A DNA stretch of 10,058 bases from Fidelibacterota bacterium REDSEA-S14_B6 (GCA_001626655.1 LUOC01000060.1:5964-16021); one strand, 5' to 3'; counted from the stretch's first letter, positions 1 through 6,896 are shown. Numbers and translations: made by a program. The notes: generated by a model not told the origin, from the sequence alone.

Positions 1-596
1 GTCTGATACAAGGTGAAGATGCCCGTCCCCGATCCGTTTTCCGTGAAGAATCGGCCGTCATCATGAAACATGGCGAGATACCGGCCGGGCGTCTTGAGGG
101 GCACCACACTCCCCATCACCACAATGCCACCCCAGTCGCCCACCTGCTCAAGCGGAGACCAGGTGGAACCGTCATCTTCCGAAACGGCGAGACGGGCAGG
201 GTAGAGCCCCGACCACATGATCAATCTTTTCTTACCATCCCGATCGATCACACGGTGGAGCGTCGGCACCTCTTTGCTGGTGGACCAGTTTTCCGGCACC
301 GGCAGGCGGTCGGACCACGTCCTCCCGCCGTCCTCACTCCGTTTGTAGACGATGGCCCCCTTGCCGTGTCCCTTGGGATAGACCGTCAGGATCGTCTTTC
401 CGTCCTCCAGAAGAACCGTCGTCGGATGGCCGAGATAGACTCCCTTCTCCCGATCCACAACCACCTGTATGTCTGTTCGATCGTCCAGATCGATGGTGGG
501 AATCTTGAAGAAGGAGTGCTGCCCAAGCGCGGCGGAAATCGTGAGGACGAAAATTGGACTAATGCCAAGCCGCCGAGTGATTATCCGTCTGTTCAT
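1..596 (-). CDS. Secreted BNR/Asp-box sialidase-like protein (3' end cut off)
   Basis: The minus strand reads open from an ATG at 596 to the window edge, giving 198 residues with the C-terminus missing. Residues 1-25 look like a Sec signal peptide: a basic start (MNRRIITRRL), a hydrophobic core, then SAALG before Q26. The mature part has a GHPTTVLLEDGK segment near 56-67 and two Asp-boxes (S-x-D-x-G-x-T-W), at 87-94 (SEDGGRTW) and 139-146 (SEDDGSTW). These are hallmarks of the six-bladed beta-propeller of BNR-repeat sialidases. The start is supported by AAGGAG about 6 nt upstream. The family is exported and often annotated exo-alpha-sialidase, but many members have no proven sialic acid activity, so substrate is not assigned. 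Blades 3-6 and most catalytic residues lie outside the window. The gene diverges from the PspC cluster. Confidence 0.85.
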   Translation of the reverse strand, partial: MNRRIITRRLGISPIFVLTISAALGQHSFFKIPTIDLDDRTDIQVVVDREKGVYLGHPTTVLLEDGKTILTVYPKGHGKGAIVYKRSEDGGRTWSDRLPVPENWSTSKEVPTLHRVIDRDGKKRLIMWSGLYPARLAVSEDDGSTWSPLEQVGDWGGIVVMGSVVPLKTPGRYLAMFHDDGRFFTENGSGTGIFTLYQ

Positions 597-659
597 CCTG
601 TCTCCTTATATCTTGATCGTGAGTAAGGCGAAGTTAGCCTACGCCGACCGCAAACTCAA

Positions 660-689
660 TTGACAACCTTTTCGCCGGTGGCGTGTCTT
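660..689 (+). promoter_or_regulatory. Candidate sigma70-type promoter for the small ORF-PspC cluster
   Basis: A perfect -35 hexamer TTGACA lies at 660-665. The best-spaced -10 is poor: TGTCTT at 684-689 after 18 nt. The site is in the 141-nt gap between the divergent sialidase-like gene and the small ORF at 738, in the right orientation. The -35 overlaps an 8-base palindrome, TCAATTGA (656-663). Because the -10 is weak and the organism's sigma preferences are unknown, this is only a candidate. Confidence 0.25.
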
Positions 690-697
690 ATTGAGGA

Positions 698-741
698 ATG
701 TTGATCAAAACTGAACAATCGAAATGAAAGAACTAAAATGA
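698..741 (+). other. Two mini reading frames chained by ATGA overlaps
   Basis: ATG at 698 opens a 9-codon frame (MLIKTEQSK) ending in TGA at 725-727. ATG at 724 overlaps that stop as ATGA and opens a 5-codon frame (MKELK) ending in TGA at 739-741. That stop in turn overlaps the ATG at 738 of the 28-residue ORF. A GAGG lies only 2 nt before the first ATG, too close for a normal ribosome binding site. They could be a short leader that feeds ribosomes into the next gene, or coincidence in an A-rich stretch. Confidence 0.2.
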
Positions 742-824
742 AAAAGAAACTAGAGTTCGATTTCCTGATTCCGCTGACGCTGATCGGGATCGTCATTACC
801 GATCTAATGCTGCTCGCTCTGTGA
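738..824 (+). CDS. 28-residue single-helix membrane peptide upstream of PspC
   Basis: This short frame encodes MKKKLEFDFL followed by a hydrophobic stretch (about residues 9-28) rich in Leu and Ile. It would form one transmembrane helix with a positively charged start, so the N-terminus is probably cytoplasmic. Its TGA (822-824) overlaps the GTG start of the PspC gene (821) as GTGA, which suggests translational coupling. The ribosome binding site is weak (GAAAG about 7 nt upstream). I do not recognise a family. From its neighbour it could be a small partner or regulator of the PspC protein, or a leader peptide that drives its translation. The composition and the exact overlap favour a real gene, but it is too short to be certain. 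Confidence 0.5.
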   Translation: MKKKLEFDFLIPLTLIGIVITDLMLLAL

Positions 825-1027
825 AGCGGCTTTACCGAAACAAGACGGAGGGAAAGCTGGCGGGCGTCTGCGCCGGTCTCGGCGACTACTTTGATATCGA
901 TCCCGTACTGATCCGACTCCTGTTCGTGTTCTCGATCCTCTGGTGCGGGATCGGTATCCTCTCTTGCATCGCAGCGTGGATTCTTATGCCCGAGCAGACT
1001 CTCCACTCAACCGTAGCCGACAGTTAG
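821..1027 (+). CDS. PspC-domain small membrane protein
   Basis: The 68-residue product is almost entirely one PspC domain. The N-terminal KRLYRNKTEGKLAGVCAGLG segment (2-21), then DYFDIDPVLIRLLF, then a membrane helix at about 32-55 ending in AAWILMPEQ, follows the family pattern closely. PspC proteins sit in the inner membrane; in Enterobacteria PspC works with PspB in the phage-shock response to envelope stress. Short stand-alone PspC proteins like this one are common elsewhere and their exact role is mostly unknown. The start is GTG, overlapping the stop of the 28-residue ORF, and there is no separate ribosome binding site, so expression probably depends on reinitiation. No pspA or pspB is visible. 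The family call is firm; the stress role is inferred. Confidence 0.9.
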   Translation: MKRLYRNKTEGKLAGVCAGLGDYFDIDPVLIRLLFVFSILWCGIGILSCIAAWILMPEQTLHSTVADS

Positions 1028-1082
1028 CCTCCCGATTTTCCCGCCTGTTTCCTCTTCGCCCCTAAAGTAGATTTCGGCCCCT

Positions 1083-4000
1083 ATGGGCCGTGAAGAACAG
1101 AAGAAATGGTTTTTCGCCATCGATCGCGGCGGCACTTTCACCGATGTGATCGGTGTCGATCCCGATGGAAAAACCGTCACACTGAAACTCCTTTCCCAAT
1201 CATCAGAATATACCGATCCCGCCATCGAGGGCGTCCGAAGACTGCTCGGCCTTTCGGAAGGGAGTCCAATTCCGCCTGACCGAGTAGCCCGAATCCGGAT
1301 GGGGACTACGGTGGCCACCAACGCACTGCTGGAGAGAAAAGGGACGCCAACCGCCCTCTTCATTACTAAGGGGTTCGGCGATCTCCTTGAGATCGGTAAT
1401 CAGGCCCGGCCGAGGCTGTTCGACCTCGCCGTAAAGAAACCGGAACAGCTTTACAGCCTCGTGCAAGAGGTGGATGAGCGTCTCGATCGTGAAGGAAATG
1501 TGGTCCGCCCTCTCAACGAATCGGCACTCCGGAAAGATCTGGAGGAGGTGCGCGGAAGCGGTGTTTCGTCCATCGCTATCGTCCTCATGCACGCCTGGAG
1601 GAATGGGGCACATGAATCGCGGGCAGCGCAGATTGCACGGGAAGTCGGCTTCTCCCACATCTCCGTCTCCCACGAGATTATGCCCCTCATAAAGATTGTA
1701 GGTCGGGGACAGACCACCGTTGTGGACGCCTACCTCAGTCCGATTCTTCTGGAGTACGTCCGGTCGGTGCGGCTGCAGACGGGGGAAATCCCTCTCGAAT
1801 TCATGCAGAGCTCCGGCGGACTGACTGACGCCGACAGCTTCACCGGAAAGGACGCCATCATGTCCGGCCCAGCCGGGGGCGTCATCGGGGCGGCGGCGGT
1901 GGCGAAGCTGAACGGGCTCGGCGAAACAATCGGTTTCGACATGGGCGGCACCTCCACCGATGTCTCCCGCTACGGCGGTGACTTTGAGCGCGTGGTGGAG
2001 GTGCAGACGGCGGGCATCCAGTTTCAGACGCCGAGCCTCAAGATTAACACCGTAGCGGCGGGGGGCGGCTCGCTCCTCTGGTTTGACGGTCAGAAAATGC
2101 GCGTAGGGCCCGAGTTCTTCCCTAAAACATTCGGCGTCACCCACGATCAGCCTCTTGACTCTCACGCCACGGAAGAGAGCTTTGCCCAAATCACGGATGA
2201 GATCAACTCAGCGCTGCAGACGGAATTCTCGGAAACAGACGTCGCCCTCGGTTTCGTCCGAATTGCCAACGAAACCATGGCGTCTGCCATCAAGGAGATA
2301 TCCGTGGCGAGGGGATTCGATGTTCGGACACACGGCCTCGTCTGCTTCGGCGGGGCGGCGGCACAGCACGCCTGTGGCATCGCCCGGATTCTCGGCATAC
2401 GGAAAGTGATGATCCATCCGCTGGCAGGACTCCTCTCTGCCTACGGCATCGCCATGGCAGATCAGTCCCGATACGCCCTCCGCTCGGTGCTTAAGCAGTA
2501 CGCGCCAGAAACAGTGGCAGAGTTTGAGGGTCAGTTCGCTGACATGGCCGCACCGCTTGAAAAGGAAATCGCCGGTGCCGGAATAGAGCGCCAGAACATT
2601 GTGACGAAAAAATTCTTCGATCTCCGGCCTACTGGAACGGACAACTTTCTCACCATCCCAGTCGGAGATTTTGAGGAAACTACCGACAGGTTCGCCGAAC
2701 TTCACACGCAGCTTTACGGCTTCGCCCCCACAGACGATCTCGAATTGGTGAATCTGCGGGTGGAGGTGAACGGCCGGGGACACCACTTTGAGGAACAGAG
2801 CCTCGGAAAAAGTGATGCTGAAATCCCGGCGCCGAAAGTGGTCACTGAAGTGACCTTCGACAGTGAAACTCGGCACGTTCCGGTCTATAATATGGATGAT
2901 CTCGATCCGGGCTTCACCTTGGACGGACCGGCCATCATCACAGAGCAGTCCTCAACAATCGTAGTGGAGCCGGGCTTTTCGGCGTTCCTTAATGAGTACC
3001 GTCATATCGTCCTGACACAGAAGGAAGCGGCGGAAGTTGCCGTGGGGCCGGAGAGAGATCCCATCATGCTGGAGGTGTTCAACCACCTTTTCATGAGCAT
3101 CGCCGAGCAGATGGGGCACACACTCACCAATACATCCCACTCCGTAAACATAAAAGAGCGTCTCGATTTTTCCTGCGCCATCTTCGATCCCGATGGAAAT
3201 CTCGTGGCAAACGCGCCCCACATGCCGGTGCATCTCGGCGCCATGAGCGAATCGGTGAAGGCGATTATCGAAGCGAACCGAGGTTCCATGAAAGAGGGCG
3301 ACGCTTATCTGATGAATAATCCACACCGCGGCGGCTCCCACCTTCCCGATCTCACGGTCATCGCGCCTGTCTTCGGAGAGTCTGATCAACCCATCTTCTA
3401 TACGGCCAGCCGTGGACACCACGCCGATATCGGCGGCACGACACCCGGCTCCATGCCGCCGTTCGCCGAGACCATTCAGGAAGAAGGGGTCGTCATCGAC
3501 AATTTCCTTCTCGTTGAGGATGGTGAACTTCGGCTCCCGCCGCTCAGAGTCCTCCTCTCTTCCGGAGACTTTCCTGCCCGAAACATTGATGAGCGTATTG
3601 CCGACATCAAGGCGCAGATCGCCGCCGTGAACAAAGGGATCATCGAAGTGGCGCGGTTGATCGAAAAGTACGGCGAGGCAACAGTCCACGCCTACATGGG
3701 GCACATTCGGGACAACGCCGCCGAATCGATGCGGGGCGCCCTTGCCAACTACCTCGGTGATCAGGCGTCGCTGGACCTCGCATTCGAAGATCACCTCGAC
3801 AGTGGTGACACCATCGCTGTAAAGATTACGCTGGAGAAGGGAGGTGTCCGCCTGATGATCGATGAGGAGATTCCCCTCAACTCCGGCTGCCTCGAGCCCA
3901 TCGATATCATCATTCCCGAAGGGTGCCTGCTACGGCCGGACGACTCCGCCGCCGTGGTGGGCGGCAATGTGGAGACCTCCCAGCGGATCACCGACGTACT

Positions 4001-4532
4001 CATTGGCGCCCTCGGACTCGCCGGCGCATCGCAGGGAACTATGAACAACTTTCTGTTCGGCGCTGAGGACGGCTCCGGAAAACAGTATTACGAAACAATC
4101 GCCGGCGGCTCGGGCGCAAGCGACGGACACCCCGGAGCTTCGGCCGTCCAGGTTCATATGACCAACACTCGAGCCACCGATCCTGAAGTGTTGGAACTGC
4201 GATATCCTGAAATTCGGCTGGAGCAGTTTTCAATCCGCAAAGGGTCGGGAGGGGACGGCCGTTTCAGAGGAGGGGATGGAACGGTCCGGGAGGTTCAGTT
4301 TCTGGAAAAGAGAAAAATTTCAATCCTCTCTGAACGGCGCAATTATCGTCCCTACGGCATGGCTGACGGCGGCTCGGGGACGGCTGGAAGGAACAGACTC
4401 ATCACCTCTTCGGGGAAAGAGGTGGCGCTTGCAGATAAGGTTGAACGGGTGGTAGAGTCAGGCGAAAGGATTATTATTGAAACTCCCGGCGGCGGCGGTT
4501 TCGGCGCGGCGGTGGAAGAATCGGAGAAGTGA
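1083..4532 (+). CDS. Fused HyuA-HyuB 5-oxoprolinase/hydantoinase-type ATPase with two apparent internal deletions
   Basis: This 1149-residue protein aligns from memory along the whole of 5-oxoprolinase (OPLAH), which opens 5-oxo-L-proline to L-glutamate using ATP in the cytoplasm. Hydantoinase A N-terminal domain: about 9-200, with DRGGTFTD at 14-21 and MGTTVATNALLERKG from 73. Hydantoinase A core: about 205-475, with FDMGGTSTDVSRYGG from 285 and the GGGS loop at 327-330. A linking domain (about 480-645) is followed by hydantoinase B, about 655-1140, with HSVNIKERLDFSC, GGSHLPDLTV, RGHHADIGG and the terminal PGGGGFG. Two conserved blocks seem absent: after VGPE (341-344) and after MID (925-927), together about 68 residues, which would explain why it is shorter than the usual 1200-1290. 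Activity is therefore uncertain. Hydantoinase or another lactamase activity is the alternative. No clear Shine-Dalgarno precedes the ATG, but no better start exists. The LOG gene follows after 1 nt. Confidence 0.9.
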   Translation: MGREEQKKWFFAIDRGGTFTDVIGVDPDGKTVTLKLLSQSSEYTDPAIEGVRRLLGLSEGSPIPPDRVARIRMGTTVATNALLERKGTPTALFITKGFGDLLEIGNQARPRLFDLAVKKPEQLYSLVQEVDERLDREGNVVRPLNESALRKDLEEVRGSGVSSIAIVLMHAWRNGAHESRAAQIAREVGFSHISVSHEIMPLIKIVGRGQTTVVDAYLSPILLEYVRSVRLQTGEIPLEFMQSSGGLTDADSFTGKDAIMSGPAGGVIGAAAVAKLNGLGETIGFDMGGTSTDVSRYGGDFERVVEVQTAGIQFQTPSLKINTVAAGGGSLLWFDGQKMRVGPEFFPKTFGVTHDQPLDSHATEESFAQITDEINSALQTEFSETDVALGFVRIANETMASAIKEISVARGFDVRTHGLVCFGGAAAQHACGIARILGIRKVMIHPLAGLLSAYGIAMADQSRYALRSVLKQYAPETVAEFEGQFADMAAPLEKEIAGAGIERQNIVTKKFFDLRPTGTDNFLTIPVGDFEETTDRFAELHTQLYGFAPTDDLELVNLRVEVNGRGHHFEEQSLGKSDAEIPAPKVVTEVTFDSETRHVPVYNMDDLDPGFTLDGPAIITEQSSTIVVEPGFSAFLNEYRHIVLTQKEAAEVAVGPERDPIMLEVFNHLFMSIAEQMGHTLTNTSHSVNIKERLDFSCAIFDPDGNLVANAPHMPVHLGAMSESVKAIIEANRGSMKEGDAYLMNNPHRGGSHLPDLTVIAPVFGESDQPIFYTASRGHHADIGGTTPGSMPPFAETIQEEGVVIDNFLLVEDGELRLPPLRVLLSSGDFPARNIDERIADIKAQIAAVNKGIIEVARLIEKYGEATVHAYMGHIRDNAAESMRGALANYLGDQASLDLAFEDHLDSGDTIAVKITLEKGGVRLMIDEEIPLNSGCLEPIDIIIPEGCLLRPDDSAAVVGGNVETSQRITDVLIGALGLAGASQGTMNNFLFGAEDGSGKQYYETIAGGSGASDGHPGASAVQVHMTNTRATDPEVLELRYPEIRLEQFSIRKGSGGDGRFRGGDGTVREVQFLEKRKISILSERRNYRPYGMADGGSGTAGRNRLITSSGKEVALADKVERVVESGERIIIETPGGGGFGAAVEESEK
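4523..4526 (+). promoter_or_regulatory. Ribosome binding site fixing the LOG gene start
   Basis: GGAG at 4523-4526 sits 7 nt before the ATG at 4534. It favours this start over an in-frame ATG at 4477 inside the oxoprolinase gene, whose extra 19 residues are only the shadow of the oxoprolinase C-terminus. Confidence 0.7.
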
Positions 4533-4533
4533 G

Positions 4534-5295
4534 ATGACAAAGCAGACGAACAGAAAGCGGGAAAAATTCTATAAGGACCTGTCGTTCCTCAACAGTCCCG
4601 ATGGCCGGCCTGCACGGCTGCTAGCGGAATACTTCGGGCCGCTGCGTATTTTTCGAAAAAAGAAGATTAAGGATACGATCGTCTTCTTCGGCTCGGCGAG
4701 GATTCCGTCGCCGGAGACTAAAGGCGATGTCGAAAACAGGGAGCTCGCCTCCCTCGTCAGATACTACGAGGATGCCCGGAAACTCGCATACAGAATGACC
4801 GAATGGTCTAAAGGACTTGGGCATTCCCAGCACCGGTTTATCGTCACCGCCGGAGGAGGAGGAGGAATCATGGAGGCGGCGGCGCGTGGCGCTTCAGAAG
4901 CTGACGGCTACGCCGTGGGACTGAACATTTCGCTCCCCTTTGAGCTGGCCGGAAACAGATACACCACGCCCGAACTCGATCTCGAATTTCACTATTTCTT
5001 TATGAGAAAATTCTGGTTCCTCTATCTCGCCAAGGCGCTGGTTATCTTCCCCGGAGGGTTCGGTACACTTGACGAATTGATGGAACTCCTCACGCTAGTT
5101 CAGACCAAGAAGCTGAGGAAGAAAGTTCCAGTGGTGGTGTATGACCGGAAGTACTGGGAGAAAGTTGTCAACTTCGATTTTCTGGCCAAATCAGGAACTG
5201 TGTCGATTGAGGACCTTGGACTTTTCCATTTCTCCGACACTGTTGACGATGCCTTCAAATTCCTTACGGAGGCGCTCACCGACGCCCACCTGTAA
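4534..5295 (+). CDS. LOG-family nucleotide phosphoribohydrolase-like protein
   Basis: The 253-residue product belongs to the LOG / 'lysine decarboxylase-like' Rossmann family (TIGR00730 type). The signature PGGFGTLDE is at 173-181, and a glycine-rich loop GGGGGIMEAA starts at 107. FFGSARIPSP (51-60) and EFHYFFMRKFWF (151-162) are typical of the longer bacterial subgroup. Characterised LOG and PpnN proteins release the base from nucleoside 5'-monophosphates; plants and some bacteria use this to activate cytokinins, other bacteria for purine homeostasis. The old lysine decarboxylase label is wrong for this family. The usual GGGPG loop reads GGGGG here, encoded by five GGA codons. The gene starts 1 nt after the oxoprolinase stop with its own good ribosome binding site, so the two are probably co-transcribed, though no metabolic link is obvious. 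It ends 5 nt from the convergent oxygenase gene. Confidence 0.9.
   Translation: MTKQTNRKREKFYKDLSFLNSPDGRPARLLAEYFGPLRIFRKKKIKDTIVFFGSARIPSPETKGDVENRELASLVRYYEDARKLAYRMTEWSKGLGHSQHRFIVTAGGGGGIMEAAARGASEADGYAVGLNISLPFELAGNRYTTPELDLEFHYFFMRKFWFLYLAKALVIFPGGFGTLDELMELLTLVQTKKLRKKVPVVVYDRKYWEKVVNFDFLAKSGTVSIEDLGLFHFSDTVDDAFKFLTEALTDAHL
4852..4866 (+). repeat. (GGA)5 run encoding the LOG glycine loop
   Basis: Five consecutive GGA triplets encode G107-G111 in the phosphate-binding loop of the LOG protein. The run is a short triplet microsatellite in frame with the gene. It replaces the family's usual GGGPG by GGGGG. Confidence 0.8.
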
Positions 5296-5300
5296 CGTCC

Positions 5301-6107
5301 CTAAGCTGGGATAACGGGAAAGAGGGGGTGATCCATGGGAGAGCCGGCGGGGAGCTCTTCACTAAGGCCGGGGAATTCCGGTGAAGTTTCCCATTTCCGC
5401 GGCGCATGGACAACATCATCTCCCATCAGCCGAACAGAGAAAACTCGGCGCCGATTTTTCCCCGAAACGCCCGCCGCGGCGTGGAGTGTCAGCATGTGAA
5501 AGGCGACAGCGTCGCCCGGATCGAGTTCCCATCCGAGAATTCTATATTGACTACGATCCATCTCCACATCGGGGACTTCTTTCATTGACCCCTCTGGAAA
5601 CCACTTCGCCTCCTTGTCGAGGAACGTGCGGGGCATGAGCCACCCTTCGAGGTGCGATCCAGCCACAAACTCCAGTGTCCATTCCCTTGGGACCGGATCC
5701 ACCGGAATCCAGAAGCTGACGTTCTGGAAACCGTCAACGTTATAGTAAGGCTGATCCTGGTGCCACGGCGTCCCCTGGACGGTCCCCGGCTCTTTCACAA
5801 GCATGTGGTCGTGAAACAGGCGCACCTCTTTCGACTGCATCAACCGGGCCGCCACTGAACTGAGAGCGCTCTCTTCGATCAATCGGCGGTAGCCAGAGTT
5901 CTCCTGCCATGTGCAAAAATCTTCCATAAACCAGCCGGGATCATCGGGACTACTGGCAACCTTATGACGCCAGCTCGGCGCGGCGATGTTTGCCTCGATC
6001 GCTTCTGTGAGCATGGCGATCTCATCAGCGGTGAAGAGGCCGGGAAGGGCCACCGCCCCATCACGCTGGAAATCTTCCACCGTCTGGTCTGACAGATGGT
6101 AGCTCAC
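5301..6107 (-). CDS. Phytanoyl-CoA dioxygenase (PhyH) family Fe(II)/2OG oxygenase
   Basis: The 268-residue product has the PhyH layout. An N-terminal helix and strand (TVEDFQRDGAVALPGLF, 9-25) lead to the jelly roll with H116 and D118 (PWHQDQP), the distal iron ligand H209 (MLTLHAAAG), and R220 or R226 (RRRVFSVRL) as candidate 2-oxoglutarate anchor. These are the residues needed to bind Fe(II) and 2OG and hydroxylate a substrate, and the length is normal. The substrate cannot be read from sequence; this family covers far more than phytanoyl-CoA. The start is GTG, overlapping the stop of the upstream oxygenase gene as GTGA, with no clear Shine-Dalgarno. Translation is therefore probably coupled to that gene, so the frameshift there may also affect this one. 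The 3' end nearly touches the LOG gene, and no terminator hairpin fits in the 5-nt gap. Confidence 0.9.
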   Translation of the reverse strand: MSYHLSDQTVEDFQRDGAVALPGLFTADEIAMLTEAIEANIAAPSWRHKVASSPDDPGWFMEDFCTWQENSGYRRLIEESALSSVAARLMQSKEVRLFHDHMLVKEPGTVQGTPWHQDQPYYNVDGFQNVSFWIPVDPVPREWTLEFVAGSHLEGWLMPRTFLDKEAKWFPEGSMKEVPDVEMDRSQYRILGWELDPGDAVAFHMLTLHAAAGVSGKNRRRVFSVRLMGDDVVHAPRKWETSPEFPGLSEELPAGSPMDHPLFPVIPA

Positions 6108-6896
6108 GCCGTGGCCGTCCTGCCGTAAAACAGTTGCTGCACTTCCGGACTGTTGCAGACGCCGGGGCGATCCTTGTAACAGAGGGTTGAAACGTAGCGC
6201 GTGGTCTCACCCTTCACCGGCGAAACTCTGTGAAGCTGATAGTAGCCGGCAAACAGGAGCATGGTGCCGGGAGCGACCCCCAGTGTCATTACTTGGGATT
6301 CATCCCCGGCGAGGACTTTCCCAAGGGCCTCATAGTCGTCCCACGCTTCGCCCCGAAGATCAGCCACATATTGAAACTCGCCCCCCTCCTCAGGCTTCTG
6401 AAGCATAATGGTTGTGGTGACCAACGACTCGTCAAAATGCCAACCGTGATTGTGCCCCTCCTTCATGACGTTCACCGTCAATGCCGCCATGGGATCGGCC
6501 ATGCGGTAGAGGCGATTGCCGCCGAGGATATCCTGAATGAAGCGAAGAAGGGCGTCCGACTCATAGAGGCGCCGGAGGGCATCATCGGGCCCGATCTGAT
6601 CGTAAGCGATGACGTCCAGTGAAGTGACCTGCGCCTGCCGGCGGGGGTGATCAGACGGAAAACTGTCATCTGACTCTTCTAAATAGGGATTGTGCAGATC
6701 GCGGCAGTTGAAAGCGTCATCTACGACTCCGTCCACCTCCTCCACCATTCTCTCAACAGCAGCGGGAAGCAGGAAATCAGGGGTTCTCCAAGTCCGATCG
6801 AAGCTGTGAGCTCAACTCATGATAGTTAGGCGAGTCGACCTCCGAGATGGGGTATCGGTCCAGATTGATGAAGCTTAACTGCATGTCGTTTGCCAT
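6104..6896 (-). CDS. BesD-like Fe(II)/2OG oxygenase split by a +1 frameshift
   Basis: Two frames make one protein of about 263 residues. Frame A starts at ATG 6896 and gives 39 codons (with LDRYPI near residue 12) before TGA at 6779-6777. The frame shifted by +1 continues DFLLPAAVERMVEEV to the stop at 6106-6104. Joined numbering puts the iron ligands at H153 and D155 (GWHFDES), H222 (QLHRVSPV) and the 2OG arginine near R233. The layout, including HNPYLEE, FPSDHPRR, ADPMAAL and GGEFQYV, recalls the BesD/HalD family of 2OG enzymes acting on free amino acids. Halogenases of that family have Gly in place of the Asp; this one keeps Asp, so hydroxylation is expected. The substrate is unknown. A second in-frame ATG at 6884 is possible. 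Reinitiation at ATG 6748 would give a 214-residue product lacking the N-terminus. A few conserved residues (a G-x-x-x-L-P stretch) also seem missing at the junction. Confidence 0.8.
6777..6791 (-). other. Frameshift site: GGAG, 3-nt spacer, CCC-TGA
   Basis: On the minus strand the zero frame reads TTG GAG AAC CCC TGA. A +1 slip from CCC to the overlapping CCT, followed by GAT, enters the downstream oxygenase frame. A GGAG (6789-6786) sits three bases before the CCC, the same spacing as the Shine-Dalgarno-like stimulator in the prfB frameshift site. A one-base insertion in the C run (6783-6780), or an out-of-frame deletion, would look the same. Confidence 0.5.

Noticed and set aside
63..626. 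187-codon plus-strand open frame
   Set aside because: It lies opposite the sialidase-like gene, has no recognisable motifs and is rich in His, Pro and Arg, as antisense frames of GC-rich genes are. The minus strand has a signal peptide, two Asp-boxes and a ribosome binding site.
656..663. TCAATTGA palindrome as an operator
   Set aside because: An 8-base palindrome alone is expected by chance at this scale; kept only as a note at the candidate promoter.
656..1006. 116-codon minus-strand frame over the PspC region
   Set aside because: It is the shadow of the PspC gene, whose domain match is clear; the antisense product has no motif.
1203..3794. Long minus-strand frames at 1203-2189, 2208-2876 and 2952-3794
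   Set aside because: All are antisense to the oxoprolinase, which matches its family across its length. Composition (His, Arg and Gly rich) and lack of motifs fit shadow frames.
4477..4533. Upstream start for the LOG gene
   Set aside because: The extra 19 residues are an out-of-frame reading of the oxoprolinase C-terminus; ATG 4534 has a well-placed GGAG.
6230..6622. 130-codon plus-strand frame opposite the BesD-like oxygenase
   Set aside because: The minus strand holds the H-x-D and distal His motifs and family layout; the plus frame is its shadow.
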